DNA of 64,000 nt from Ligustrum vulgare (Eukaryota > Streptophyta > Magnoliopsida > Lamiales > Oleaceae), in assembly GCA_963555705.1 (NCBI GenBank), contig OY743190.1, positions 15,755,491 to 15,819,490 of the forward strand, read 5' to 3'. Below, in pieces: positions 50,900 through 62,811 of the stretch (the first letter of the stretch is position 1; the number at the start of each line of letters is the position of its first letter). The notes under the pieces are model-generated. The model saw nothing but the letters and a program-made list of their open reading frames with translations. It was not told the DNA's origin and did not search any database. Made by a program: the position numbers and the translations under genes.

Positions 50900-52200
50900 T
50901 AGTCTGCGTTTCTGTAGACTGGAAAAATTTTCAAAAAGAATTTTCAAGAAATATTTTCATTATAAGATTTGTATTGATGAAGATTGCCACTGCCATCATT
51001 TCGCTCCACCAACTCCGAGGTAAAGAAGTTTATAATGTTTAAAGTTATTTCAGTATTTCGAATACTCATTTTATTGATTTATGAGAAAGAATGAAGAGTA
51101 TTTCGGATACTTATGATTTATGAGAAATAAGAATGTATTTCTTCAAAAATAATGATATTGTTATGCTTTGTCATAACTTATATGCTTTAATGTATGATTA
51201 TGAGAAATTTTTTTAAGAAAGAAAACGAGTGTTGAGCATAATGGGAATAATATGATTTTATTGAGAATTAAGTAATGGATATTATGTTGAGTAAGTGAAT
51301 TATTTCCTCTATTTTGAAGAGAAATTTATTATGAAGTTTGGCCTTGTGAATATTTTGGGAATATGATTTATGGCATATATTTATAAGTATGAGTTATCTT
51401 TTGAGCCATTAAGGTATCGAAGGAAGTGATATTGTGATATTGAAAAAATATAATTTGAAATTGTTATGTTGAGGAATTATGAATTGAATTATGGGATATT
51501 TTTGATGATATTGAAGTGTTGGAATCATTTTCAATATTTTTAGATCGTTGTGATCAAATGTGGAGTTATTTATTATTGTGAGTTATGAAGTATGCTTATG
51601 GTTTGGGATAAGTCCAAATTACAAGGGAGACTCTGTCCAGAATTTTATCGTTTGGAAATAAGAGCATAATATGGTATGCAATCACTAAGAGAATTGAGTT
51701 TAGAATTGCAAGTTAATAAGCAAGATTGAGTAAATGATAAGTTATATTTTGAAAGACGAGTGAAGACAAGTATAATGGCATTATTGGGAAGAATCTTAAT
51801 TATTCTTGGGAATGAATTTATCACTTGTAAGGAATGATCACTTGTATTGGAGAGTATTATAAGGATATGAATTTTGAGGAAAATAGGGATAAGATTTTAC
51901 AGTGATGAATTATTTTGGAATGGTGTTCAGAAGAGGGACCATGGTAGAATCCAAGATATGATGAAATATCACATACGATTGGGAAAATTTCATTTTGATT
52001 CAGAAGAATTTTTGAGTAGACACATATGTCTATAGAAAAAGTCCATGTTCTTGAGAAAACAAAGTGATGCATTTAGTCAAAGTCCAGTTGGTTAAAATGG
52101 TTGGGTTAAATATGGTAGCGATGATGCTACATAAGGGAAGAAGAAGAAGAGATTCTGATTAAGTATTCAGAAATCATAAGATCGAGTAAGTTTAATTTCG
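50900..52200 (+). mobile_element. Internal region without recognisable gag-pol
   Basis: About 1.3 kb of A/T- and G-rich sequence with words such as 'ttatgagaa' and 'gaattatga'. The longest reading frame is about 70 codons and none resembles a retrotransposon protein domain. Either a strongly degraded body or a non-autonomous filler. I see nothing else in it. Confidence 0.7.
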
Positions 52201-52216
52201 AGGACGAAATTATTTT
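52190..52216 (+). pseudogene. Possible C-terminal relic of gypsy polyprotein
   Basis: Frame ending KFNFEDEIILRG then TAA. Plant Tekay/Del-type polyproteins commonly end with an 'FEDE..LRGG'-like stretch just before the polypurine tract. The rest of the polyprotein is missing. Very short, so the identification leans on position as much as on sequence. Confidence 0.5.
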
Positions 52217-52229
52217 AAGGGGGTAAGAT
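52213..52229 (+). promoter_or_regulatory. Polypurine tract before 3' LTR
   Basis: 'ttttaagggggtaagat' directly abuts the second LTR start. Purine core 'aaggggg' at 52217-52223. Expected position for plus-strand priming. Confidence 0.7.
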
Positions 52230-52430
52230 TATAGCGACCCAGAATTTTTACGCAATTTTATAATTATTTTAATATTTAGAAAATTGTGTCGCTACTATTT
52301 CACCTATTATTTTGAAGTTAACGCCGCGACGGATTCGTCTAGCCAAGGCAAGAAATATCGAATTTGTTCGATTTTAAATTAAAATCCGAATTTCTAAAAT
52401 TATGTTATTTTAATTATTTATTCAAAGTAT
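52230..52430 (+). mobile_element. Truncated 3' LTR (first 201 bp)
   Basis: Identical to 47080-47280 except one base, then joins array sequence at 'gtat|aaccactc'. The four bases 'gtat' occur in both the LTR and the array at the breakpoint, which is a microhomology junction. About 3.6 kb of LTR and an unknown amount of array have been lost. Confidence 0.9.
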
Positions 52431-53097
52431 AACCACTCTATATCATCTGTCTTGGAGCACATGTGACCACCGAGAATTTTGAAGCCAAAGGAATACCTTC
52501 ACATTTCCACATTACTTGTTCGACAGTTGCTTGAAGATTTGGAAATTACTCTTCTTTTGTTTGAACAAAAGAAAGGCGTCCTTCCAATATTTTCCAGCGG
52601 TCATCATTTGTCATATCCTTCAAGGAATGTGCAGAATTAGAATTGCCTGGATCCATTGCAACTTTTTGACAAGTATCTTGCTTCCATCAAGTCCACACTT
52701 GAACAGTGGCCTTAGTGCATCAAAACCATCACCGAGTACAACAAGATATTCCTTTTGTTTTAATGATTTCCACATCATTGTACAGAATGTTCAAGTTCAT
52801 TGAATAACATTTATTTCCTGTTGATGACTAAATTACTGCTTTAATTGTTCTTTTAGCATTGAAATCACGTGATACAAAAAGTCATATTCTTAAATTGTGG
52901 AAATGTTCCATTTCCTTGTCGTCATTATTGATGAATTGGCAAAGACCTGTTTTCCCACTTCCTGAAGTACCAACATTTGATATAACAGATGCGGTTGCTC
53001 CGTCGGCTACTCCTGATGTTGTTTTCAAGAGGTCGTTTCATTTCCTGCTTTTCAAATTTGTTTTCGCCAATATTTCTTTTTGCCAAGTGTAAGTTGA
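52431..53097. repeat. Monomer 40, 5'-truncated, r2
   Basis: 667 bp, the right part of a monomer with the 'aggtcg' allele. 'caacaagatattcc' is shared with monomer 48. Private 'ggcgtcc' and 'tgccaagtg'. Confidence 0.93.
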
Positions 53098-54314
53098 ATT
53101 ATTCTGTTGCTGCCTTTGTCAAATCATCAAGGATTCTTAGGTTGCTGAAGTTTGTAGAATAAATACATTTCCTACTTACGCAAATATTTGATGTCGTCAA
53201 GCAAGTCTTCAAAAGTTTATTGGGAGCTACATGATAGGTTCAAGGAGCTCCAAAGTTTGTAGCCATTGGTCCAAACTCATATTCAAGATTCAGAAGAACG
53301 ACAATTTACCGATAAAGCATTTAGAATTTGGCTTTGTCAACTCAAACATGCAGCCGAAAAATTGAAGGACTTGTTTAGAACACTGCGCATTGAAGGAATC
53401 CAGAAAATTTAGTTTATTGGTGGCTATCAGTTCTGGTGCCTTGCTTCCACCATCGGGTAGAATTAACATTGACATCCGCATACGGATTAATCTCTCCCCC
53501 TTGATTTCATAATTCTTTGGGATTACCGAGCAAAATACAAAGCAGTGTTTGAGACACAGCGTCATATGCATGTACCTTACAAGTAGGGCAGGTAAAATTG
53601 TATTTTTATAAGCCTCCAAATTCGAAAGATTACTATTCTGAACATGTAACCACTCTATAACATCTGTCTTGGAGCACATGTGAGCACCGAGAATTTTGAA
53701 GCCAAAGGAATACCTTCACATTTTCACATTACTTGTTCGACAGTTGCTTGAAGATTTGGAAATTACTCTTCTTTTGTTTGAACAAAAGAAAGGCGCCCTT
53801 CCAATATTTTCCAGCGGTCATCATTTGTCATATCCTTCAAGGAATGTGCAGAATTAGAATTTCCTGGATCCATTGCAACTTTTTGACAAGTATCTTGCTT
53901 CCATCAAGTCCACACTTGAACAGTGGCCTTAGTGCATCAAAACCATCACCGAGTACAAGAAGATATTTCTTTTGTTTTAATGATTTCCACATCATTGTAC
54001 AGAATGTTCAAGTTCATTGAATAACATTTATTTCCTGTTGATGACTAAATTACTGCTTTAATTGTTCTTTTAGCATTGAAATCACGAGATACAAAAAGTC
54101 ATATTCTTAAATTGCGGAAATGTTCCATTTCCTTGTCGTCATTATTGATGAATTGGTAAAGACCTGTTTTCCCAATTCCTGAAGTACCAACATTTGATAT
54201 AACAGATGCGGTTGCTCCGTCGGATACTCCTGATGTTGCTTTCAAGAGGTAGTTTCATTTCCTGCTTTTCAAATTGGTTTTCGCAAATATTTCTTTTTGC
54301 CAACTGTAAGTTAA
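53098..54314. repeat. Monomer 41, right-block type, r2
   Basis: 1,217 bp. Keeps the unbroken 'ggtgccttgcttcc'. Has 'cacgagatac' (CACGTG lost) and ends next to 'ttcttctg'. Private 'gaaaaattgaag' and 'gagacacagc'. Confidence 0.93.
53290..53679 (-). pseudogene. Longest near-ancestral RNBS-D segment in the right block (monomer 41)
   Basis: A 129-codon frame, open because the 'ggtgccttgcttcc' site is unbroken. It runs through EWLHVQNSNLSNLEAYKNT, the RNBS-D motif CFVFCSVIPKNYEI, then LPDGGSKAPELIATNKLN. It continues into the antisense of the inverted coiled coil, which is not meaningful coding. It is the best copy for reconstructing the junction between the NB-ARC and the inverted segment. Not a functional gene: P-loop and GLPL parts are in other frames and the MHD and LRRs are absent. 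Confidence 0.75.
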
Positions 54315-54384
54315 ATTCTTCTGTTGCTGCCTTTGTCAAATCATCAAGGATTCTTAGGTTGCTGAAGTTTGTAGAATAATACAT
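54142..54384 (-). pseudogene. Linker segment with undamaged Glu codon (monomer 41/42 junction)
   Basis: The minus-strand frame reads FSNLRILDDLTKAATEEFNL, continuous where the left block has a stop (GAA to TAA, seen as 'gaattcttctg' versus 'gaattattctg' on the plus strand). A frameshift then makes the P-loop unreadable in this frame. A near-identical segment lies at 62639-62881. This looks like the ancestral state of the linker. Confidence 0.7.
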
Positions 54385-55513
54385 TTCCTACTTACGCAAA
54401 TATTTGATGTCGTCAAGCAAGTCTTCGTGACAGGTTCAAGGAGCTCCAAAGTTTATAGCCAACGGTCCAAACTCATCTTCAAGATGCAGAAGAACGACAA
54501 TTTACCGATAAAGCATTTAGAATTTGGCTTTGTCAACTCAAACATGCAGCCGACAAAGTGAAGGACTTGTTTAGAACACTGCGCATTGAAGGAATCCAGA
54601 ACATTTAGTTTATTGGTGACTATCAGTTCTGGTGCCTTGCTTCCACCATCGGGTAGAATTATGCACATTGACAACCGCATACGGATTAATCTCTCACCCT
54701 TGATTTCATAATTCTTTGGGATTACCGAGCAAAATACAAAGCAGTGTTTGAGATACAGCGTCATATGCATGTAACTTACAAGTAGGGCAGGTAAAATTTT
54801 ATTTTTATAAGCCTACAAATTCCAAAGATTACTATTCTGAACGTATAACCACTCTATATCATCTGTCTTGGAGCACATGTGACCACCGAGAATTTTGAAG
54901 CCAAAGAAATACCTTCACATTTCCACATTACTTGTTCGACAGTTGCTTGAAGATTTGCAAATTACTCTTCTTTTGTTTGAACAAAAGAAAGGCGCCCTTC
55001 CAATATTTTCCAGCGGTCATCATTTGTCATATCCTTCAAGGAATCTGCAGAATTAGAATTGCCTGGATCCATTGCAACTTTTTGACAAGTATCTTGCTTC
55101 CATCAAGTCCACACTTGAACAGTGGCCTTAGTGCATCAAAACCATCACCGAGTACAAGAAGATATTTCTTTTGTTTTAATGATTTCCACATCATTGTACA
55201 GAATGTTCAAGTTCATTGAATAACATTTATTTCCTGTTGATGACTAAATTACTGCTTTAATTGTTCTTTTAGCATTGAAATCACTTGATACAAAAAGTCA
55301 TATTCTTAAATTGTGGAAATGTTCCATTTCCTTGTCGTCATTATTGATGAATTGACAAAGACCTGTTTTCCCACTTCCTAAAGTACCAACATTTGATATA
55401 ACAGATGCGGTTGCTCCGTCGGCTACTCCTGATGTTGTTTTCAAGAGGTAATTTCATTTCCTGCTTTTCAAATTGGTTTTCGCCAATATTTCTTTTTCCC
55501 AACTGTAAGTTAA
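54315..55513. repeat. Monomer 42, right-block type, 20-bp deletion
   Basis: 1,199 bp. 'gtcttcgtgacagg' lacks about 20 bp ahead of the coiled coil. Unbroken 'ggtgccttgcttcc'. P-loop reads GTLGSGKT. 'atttgcaaatt' and 'aatctgcag' shared with monomer 47. CACGTG lost ('cacttg'). Confidence 0.93.
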
Positions 55514-56729
55514 ATTATTCTGTTGCTGCCTTTGTCAAATCATCACGGATTCTTAGGTTGCTGAATTTTGTAGAATAATACATTTCCTACTTACACAAAT
55601 ATTTGATGTCGTCAAGCAAGTCTTCAAAAGTTTATTGGGAGCTACATGACAGATTCAAGGAGCTCCAAAGTTTATAGCCAACGGTCCAAACTCATTTTCA
55701 AGATGCAGAAGAACGACAATTTACCGATAAAGCATTTAGAATTTGGCTGTCAACACAAACATGCAGCCGACAAAGTGAAGGACTTGTTTAGAACACTGCG
55801 CATTGAAGGAATCCAGAACATTTAGTTTATTGGTGGCTATCAGTTCTGTGCCTTGCTTCCACCATCGGGTAGAATTATGCACATTGACAACCGCATACGG
55901 ATTAATCTCTCACCCTTGATTTCATAATTCTTTGGGATAACCGTGCAAAATACAAAGCAGTGTTTGAGATACAGCGTCATATGCATGTAACTTACAAGTA
56001 GGGCTGGTAAAATTTTATTTTTATAAGCCTCCAAATTCCAAAGATTACTATTCTGAACGTATAACCACTCTTTATCATCTGTCTTGGAGCACATGTGACC
56101 ACCGAGAATTTTGAAGCCAAAGGAATACCTTCACATTTCCACATTAGTTGTTCAACAGTTGCTTGAAAATTAGGAAATTACTCTTCTTTTGTTTGATAAA
56201 AAGAAAGGTGCCCTTCCAATATTTTCCAGCGGTCATCATTTGTCATATCCTTCAAGGAATGCTCAGAATTAGAATTTCCTGGAGCCATTGCAACTTTTTG
56301 ACAAGTATCTTGCTTCCATCAAGTCTACACTTGAACAGTGGCCTTAGTGCATCAAAACCATCACCTAGTACACGAAGATATTTCTTTTGTTTCAATGATT
56401 TCCACATCATTGTACAGAATGTTCAAGTTCATTGAATAACATTTATTTCCTGTTGATGACTAAATTATTGCTTTAATTGTTCTTTTAACATTGAAATCAC
56501 GTGATACAAAAAGTCATATTCTTAAATTTTGGAAATGTTCCATTTCCTTGTCGTCATTATTGATGAATTGGCAAAGACCTGTTTTCCCAATTCCTGAAGT
56601 ACCAACATTTGATATAACAGATGTGGTTGCTCCGTCAGCTACTCCTGATGTTGTTTTCAAGAGGTAGTTTCATTTCCTGCTTTTCAAATTGGTTTTCGCC
56701 AATATTTCTTTTTGCCAACTGTAAGTTGA
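55514..56729. repeat. Monomer 43, amplified right-block haplotype
   Basis: 1,216 bp. First of three near-identical copies. 'cttacacaaat', 'ggctgtcaacac' and 'tttgataaaa'. P-loop GTSGIGKT. Confidence 0.93.
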
Positions 56730-57945
56730 ATTATTCTGTTGCTGCCTTTGTCAAATCATCACGGATTCTTAGGTTGCTGAATTTTGTAGAATAATACATT
56801 TCCTACTTACACAAATATTTGATGTCGTCAAGCAAGTCTTCAAAAGTTTATTGGGAGCTACATGACAGATTCAAGGAGCTCCAAAGTTTATAGCCAACGG
56901 TCCAAACTCATTTTCAAGATGCAGAAGAACGACAATTTACCGATAAAGCATTTAGAATTTGGCTGTCAACACAAACATGCAGCCGACAAAGTGAAGGACT
57001 TGTTTAGAACACTGCGCATTGAAGGAATCCAGAACATTTAGTTTATTGGTGGCTATCAGTTCTGTGCCTTGCTTCCACCATCGGGTAGAATTATGCACAT
57101 TGACAACCGCATACGGATTAATCTCTCACCCTTGATTTCATAATTATTTGGGATAACCGTGCAAAATACAAAGCAGTGTTTGAGATACAGCGTCATATGC
57201 ATGTAACTTACAAGTAGGGCTGGTAAAATTTTATTTTTATAAGCCTCCAAATTCCAAAGATTACTATTCTGAACGTATAACCACTCTTTATCATCTGTCT
57301 TGGAGCACATGTGACCACCGAGAATTTTGAAGCCAAAGGAATACCTTCACATTTCCACATTAGTTGTTCAACAGTTGCTTGAAAATTAGGAAATTACTCT
57401 TCTTTTGTTTGATAAAAAGAAAGGTGCCCTTCCAATATTTTCCAGCGGTCATCATTTGTCATATCCTTCAAGGAATGCTCAGAATTAGAATTGCCTGGAG
57501 CCATTGCAACTTTTTGACAAGTATCTTGCTTCCATCAAGTCTACACTTGAACAGTGGCCTTAGTGCATCAAAACCATCACCTAGTACACGAAGATATTTC
57601 TTTTGTTTCAATGATTTCCACATCATTGTACAGAATGTTCAAGTTCATTGAATAACATTTATTTCCTGTTGATGACTAAATTATTGCTTTAATTGTTCTT
57701 TTAACATTGAAATCACGTGATACAAAAAGTCATATTCTTAAATTTTGGAAATGTTCCATTTCCTTGTCGTCATTATTGATGAATTGGCAAAGACCTGTTT
57801 TCCCACTTCCTAAAGTACCAACATTTGATATAACAGATGCGGTTGCTCCGTCGGCTACTCCTGATGTTGTTTTCAAGAGGTAATTTCATTTCCTGCTTTT
57901 CAAATTGGTTTTCGCCAATATTTCTTTTTCCCAACTGTAAGTTGA
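56730..57945. repeat. Monomer 44, amplified right-block haplotype
   Basis: 1,216 bp. As monomer 43 but with 'aattatttggg' and a GTLGSGKT-type P-loop region like monomer 42, so the right half was exchanged. Confidence 0.93.
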
Positions 57946-59161
57946 ATTATTCTGTTGCTGCCTTTGTCAAATCATCACGGATTCTTAGGTTGCTGAATTT
58001 TGTAGAATAATACATTTCCTACTTACACAAATATTTGATGTCGTCAAGCAAGTCTTCAAAAGTTTATTGGGAGCTACATGACAGATTCAAGGAGCTCCAA
58101 AGTTTATAGCCAACGGTCCAAACTCATTTTCAAGATGCAGAAGAACGACAATTTACCGATAAAGCATTTAGAATTTGGCTGTCAACACAAACATGCAGCC
58201 GACAAAGTGAAGGACTTGTTTAGAACACTGCGCATTGAAGGAATCCAGAACATTTAGTTTATTGGTGGCTATCAGTTCTGTGCCTTGCTTCCACCATCGG
58301 GTAGAATTATGCACATTGACAACCGCATACGGATTAATCTCTCACCCTTGATTTCATAATTCTTTGGGATAACCGTGCAAAATACAAAGCAGTGTTTGAG
58401 ATACAGCGTCATATGCATGTAACTTACAAGTAGGGCTGGTAAAATTTTATTTTTATAAGCCTCCAAATTCCAAAGATTACTATTCTGAACGTATAACCAC
58501 TCTTTATCATCTGTCTTGGAGCACATGTGACCACCGAGAATTTTGAAGCCAAAGGAATACCTTCACATTTCCACATTAGTTGTTCAACAGTTGCTTGAAA
58601 ATTAGGAAATTACTCTTCTTTTGTTTGATAAAATGAAAGGTGCCCTTCCAATATTTTCCAGCGGTCATCATTTGTCATATCCTTCAAGGAATGCCCAGAA
58701 TTAGAATTGCCTGGAGCCATTGCAACTTTTTGACAAGTATCTTGCTTCCATCAAGTCTACACTTGAACAGTGGCCTTAGTGCATCAAAACCATCACCTAG
58801 TACACGAAGATATTTCTTTTGTTTCAATGATTTCCACATCATTGTACAGAATGTTCAAGTTCATTGAATAACATTTATTTCCTGTTGATGACTAAATTAT
58901 TGCTTTAATTGTTCTTTTAACATTGAAATCACGTGATACAAAAAGTCATATTCTTAAATTTTGGAAATGTTCCATTTCCTTGTCGTCATTATTGATGAAT
59001 TGGCAAAGACCTGTTTTCCCAATTCCTGAAGTACCAACATTTGATATAACAGATGTGGTTGCTCCGTCAGCTACTCCTGATGTTGTTTTCAAGAGGTAGT
59101 TTCATTTCCTGCTTTTCAAATTGGTTTTCGCCAATATTTCTTTTTCCCAACTGTAAGTTGA
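57946..59161. repeat. Monomer 45, amplified right-block haplotype
   Basis: 1,216 bp. As monomer 43, with private 'ataaaatgaaagg' and 'atgcccag'. P-loop GTSGIGKT. Confidence 0.93.
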
Positions 59162-60377
59162 ATTATTCTGTTGCTGCCTTTGTCAAATCATCACGGATTC
59201 TTAGGTTGCTGAATTTTGTAGAATAATACATTTCCTACTTACACAAATATTTGATGTCGTCAAGCAAGTCTTCAAAAGTTTATTGGGAGCTACATGACAG
59301 ATTCAAGGAGCTCCAAAGTTTATAGCCAACGGTCCAAACTCATTTTCAAGATGCAGAAGAAGGACAATTTACCGATAAAGCATTTAGAATTTGGCTGTCA
59401 ACTCAAACATGCAGCCGACAAAGTGAAGGACTTGTTTAGAACACTGCGCATTGAAGGAATCCAGAACATTTAGTTTATTGGTGGCTATCAGTTCTGTGCC
59501 TTGCTTCCACCATCGGGTAGAATTATGCACATTGACAACCGCATACGGATTAATCTCTCACCCTTGATTTCATAATTCTTTGGGATAACCGTGCAAAATA
59601 CAAAGCAGTGTTTGAGATACAGCGTCATATGCATGTAACTTACAAGTAGGGCTGGTAAAATTTTATTTTTATAAGCCTCCAAATTCGAAAGATTACTATT
59701 CTGAACGTATAACCACTCTATATCATCTGTCTTGGAGCACATGTGACCACCGAGAATTTTGAAGCCAAAGGAATACCTTCACATTTCCACATTACTTGTT
59801 CGACAGTTGCTTGAAGATTTGGAAATTACTCTTCTTTTGTTTGAACAAAAGAAAGGCGCCCTTCCAATATTTTCCAGCGGTCATCATTTGTCATATCCTT
59901 CAAGGAATGTGCAGAATTAGAATTGCCTGGATCCATTGCAACTTTTTGACAAGTATCTTGCTTCCATCAAGTCCACACTTGAACAGTGGCCTTAGTGCAT
60001 CAAAACCATCACCGAGTACAAGAAGATATTTCTTTTGTTTTAATGATTTCCACATCATTGTACAGAATGTTCAAGTTCATTGAATAACATTTATTTCCTG
60101 TTGATGACTAAATTACTGCTTTAATTGTTCTTTTAGCATTGAAATCACGTGATACAAAAAGTCATATTCTTAAATTGTGGAAATGTTCCATTTCCTTGAC
60201 GTCATTATTGATGAATTGACAAAGACCTGTTTTCCCACTACCTAAAGTACCAACATTTGATATAACAGATGCGGTTGCTCCGTCGGCTACTCCTGATGTT
60301 GTTTTCAAGAGGTAGTTTCATTTCCTGCTTTTGAAATTGGTTTTCGCCAATATTTCTTTTTCCCAACTGTAAGTTGA
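59162..60377. repeat. Monomer 46, mosaic
   Basis: 1,216 bp. Left edge of the 43-45 haplotype, then standard left-block-like middle, then 'ccactacctaaag' and 'gcttttgaaatt' as in monomer 47. Private 'cttgacgtc'. Confidence 0.93.
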
Positions 60378-61593
60378 ATTATTCTGTTGCTGCCTTTGTC
60401 AAATCATCACGGATTCTTAGGTTGCTGAATTTTGTAGAATAATACATTTCCTACTTACGCAAATATTTGATGTCGTCAAGCAAGTCTTCAAAAGTTTATT
60501 GGGAGCTACATGATAGGTTCAAGGAGCTCCAAATTTTGTAGCCAATGGCCCAAACTCATATTCAAGATGCAGAAGAACGACAATTTACCGATAAAGCATT
60601 TAGAATTTGGCTTTGTCAACTCAAACATGCAGCCGACAAAGTGAAGGACTTGTTTAGAACACTGCGCATTGAAGGAATCCAGAACATTTAGTTTATTGGT
60701 GGCTATCATTTCTGGTGCCTTGCTTCCACCATCGGGTAGAATTAACATTGACATCCGCAAACGGATTAATCTCTCCCCCTTGATTTCATAATTCTTTGGG
60801 ATTACCGAGCAAAATAAAAAGCAGTGTTTGAGATACAGCGTCATATGCATGTAACTTACAAGTAGGGCAGGTAAAATTTTATTTTTATAAGCCTACAAAT
60901 TCCAAAGATTACTATTCTGAACGTATAACCATTCTATATCATCTGTCTTGGAGCACATGTGACCACCGAGAATTTTGAAGCCAAAGGAATACCTTCACAT
61001 TTCCACATTACTTGTTCGACAGTTGCTTGAAGATTTGCAAATTACTCTTCTTTTGTTTGAACAAAAGAAAGGCGCCCTTCCAATATTTTCCAGCGGTCAT
61101 CATTTGTCATATCCTTCAAGGAATCTGCAGAATTAGAATTGCCTGGATCCATTGCAACTTTTTGACAAGTATCTTGCTTCCATCAAGTCCACACTTGAAC
61201 AGTGGCCTTAGTGCATCAAAACCATCACCGAGTACAAGAAGATATTTCTTTTGTTTTAATGATTTCCACATCATTGTACAGAATGTTCAAGTTCATTGAA
61301 TAACATTTATTTCCTGTTGATGACTAAATTACTGCTTTAATTGTTCTTTTAGCATTGAAATCACGTGATACAAAAAGTCATATTCTTAAATTGTGGAAAT
61401 GTTCCATTTCCTTGTCGTCATTATTGATGAATTGACAAAGACCTGTTTTCCCACTACCTAAAGTACCAACATTTGATATAACAGATGCGGTTGCTCCGTC
61501 GGCTACTCCTGATGTTGTTTTCAAGAGGTAGTTTCATTTCCTGCTTTTGAAATTGGTTTTCGCCAATATTTCTTTTTCCCAACTGTAAGTTGA
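60378..61593. repeat. Monomer 47, right-block type
   Basis: 1,216 bp. Unbroken 'ggtgccttgcttcc'. 'atttgcaaatt' and 'aatctgcag' as in monomer 42. P-loop GTLGSGKT. Private 'caaacggatt' and 'aataaaaagc'. Confidence 0.93.
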
Positions 61594-62811
61594 ATTATTC
61601 TGTTGCTGCCTTTGTCAAATCATCACGGATTCTTAGGTTGCTGAATTTTGTAGAATAATACATTTCCTACTTACGCAAATATTTGATGTCGTCAAGCAAG
61701 TCTTCAAAAGTTTATTGGGAGCTACATGATAGGTTCAAGGAGCTCCAAATTTTGTAGCCAATGGCCCAAACTCATATTCAAGATGCAGAAGAACGACATT
61801 TTACCGATAAAGCATTTAGAATTTGGCTTTGTCAACTCAAACATGCAGCCTACAAAGTGAAGGACTTGTTTAGAACACTGCGCATTGAAGGAATCCAGAA
61901 CATTTAGTTTATTGGTGGCTATCAGTTCTGTGCCTTGCTTCCACCATCGGGTAGAATTATGCACATTGACATCCGCATACGGATTAATCTCTCACCCTTG
62001 ATTTCATAATTCTTTGGGATTACCGTGCAAAATACAAAGCAGTGTTTGAGATACAGCGTCATATGCATGTAACTTACAAGTAGGGCAGGTAAAATTTTAT
62101 TTTTATAAGCCTCCAAATTCCAAAGATTACTATTCTGAACGTATAACCACTCTATATCATCTGTCTTGGAGCACATGTGACCACCGAGAATTTTGAAGCC
62201 AAAGGAATACCTTCACATTTCCACATTACTTGTTCGACAGTTGCTTGAAGATTTGGAAATTACTCTTCTTTTGTTTGTACAAAAGAAAGGCGCCCTTCCA
62301 ATATTTTCCAGCGGTCATCATTTGTCATATCCTTCAAGGAATGTGAGGAATTAGAATTGCCTGGATCCATTGCAACTTTTTGACAAGTATCTTGCTTCCA
62401 TCAAGTCCACACTTGAACAGTGGCCTTAGTGCATCAAAACCATCACCGAGTACAACAAGATATTCCTTTTGTTTTAATGATTTCCACATCATTGTACAGA
62501 ATGTTCAAGTTCATTGAATAACATTTATTTCCTGTTGATGACTAAATTACTGCTTTAATTGTTCTTTTAGCATTGAAATCACGAGATACAAAAAGTCATA
62601 CTCTTAAATTGCTGAAATGTTCCATTTCCTTGTCGTCATTATTGATGAATTGGTAAAGACCTGTTTTCCCAATTCCTGAAGTACCAACATTTGATATAAC
62701 AGATGCGGTTGCTCCGTCGGATACTCCTGATGTTGTTTTCAAGAGGTAGTTTCATTTCCTGCTTTTCAAATTGGTTTTCGCAAATATTTCTTTTTGCCAA
62801 CTGTAAATTGA
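61594..62811. repeat. Monomer 48, A-like left half
   Basis: 1,218 bp. 'tctgtgccttgc' and 'tatgcac'. 'cacgagatac' and terminal 'ttcttctg' as at the 41/42 junction. Private 'atgtgaggaatt'. Confidence 0.93.

Larger units (their letters stand above)
47080..52430 (+). mobile_element. Non-autonomous LTR retrotransposon, 3' LTR truncated
   Basis: Complete-looking 5' LTR (47080-50884), tRNA-iMet-type primer-binding site, 1.35-kb internal region and the first 201 bp of the 3' LTR. The two LTR starts (47080-47280 and 52230-52430) align without gaps and differ at one base ('caagtcaag' versus 'caaggcaag'), so the insertion is young on this short sample. A long LTR and an internal 3' end reading NFEDEIILRG, followed by a purine tract, resemble Tekay/Del-type Ty3/Gypsy chromoviruses. 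No gag, protease, RT, RNase H or integrase is recognisable, so this is a deletion or large non-autonomous derivative. No target-site duplication can be checked because the right end is gone. Confidence 0.88.
55514..59161. repeat. Single-monomer amplification (monomers 43-45)
   Basis: Three successive 1,216-bp monomers share a private haplotype: 'cttacacaaat', 'ggctgtcaacac' (two bases lost), 'gacaaccgc', 'gaaaattagg', 'tttgataaaa' and 'ttaacattg'. They differ at a few sites. The P-loop region is GTSGIGKT in 43 and 45 but GTLGSGKT in 44. Confidence 0.82.

Noticed and set aside
51857..52072. 71-codon minus-strand ORF in the internal region
   Set aside because: Opposite to element orientation, with no known domain.
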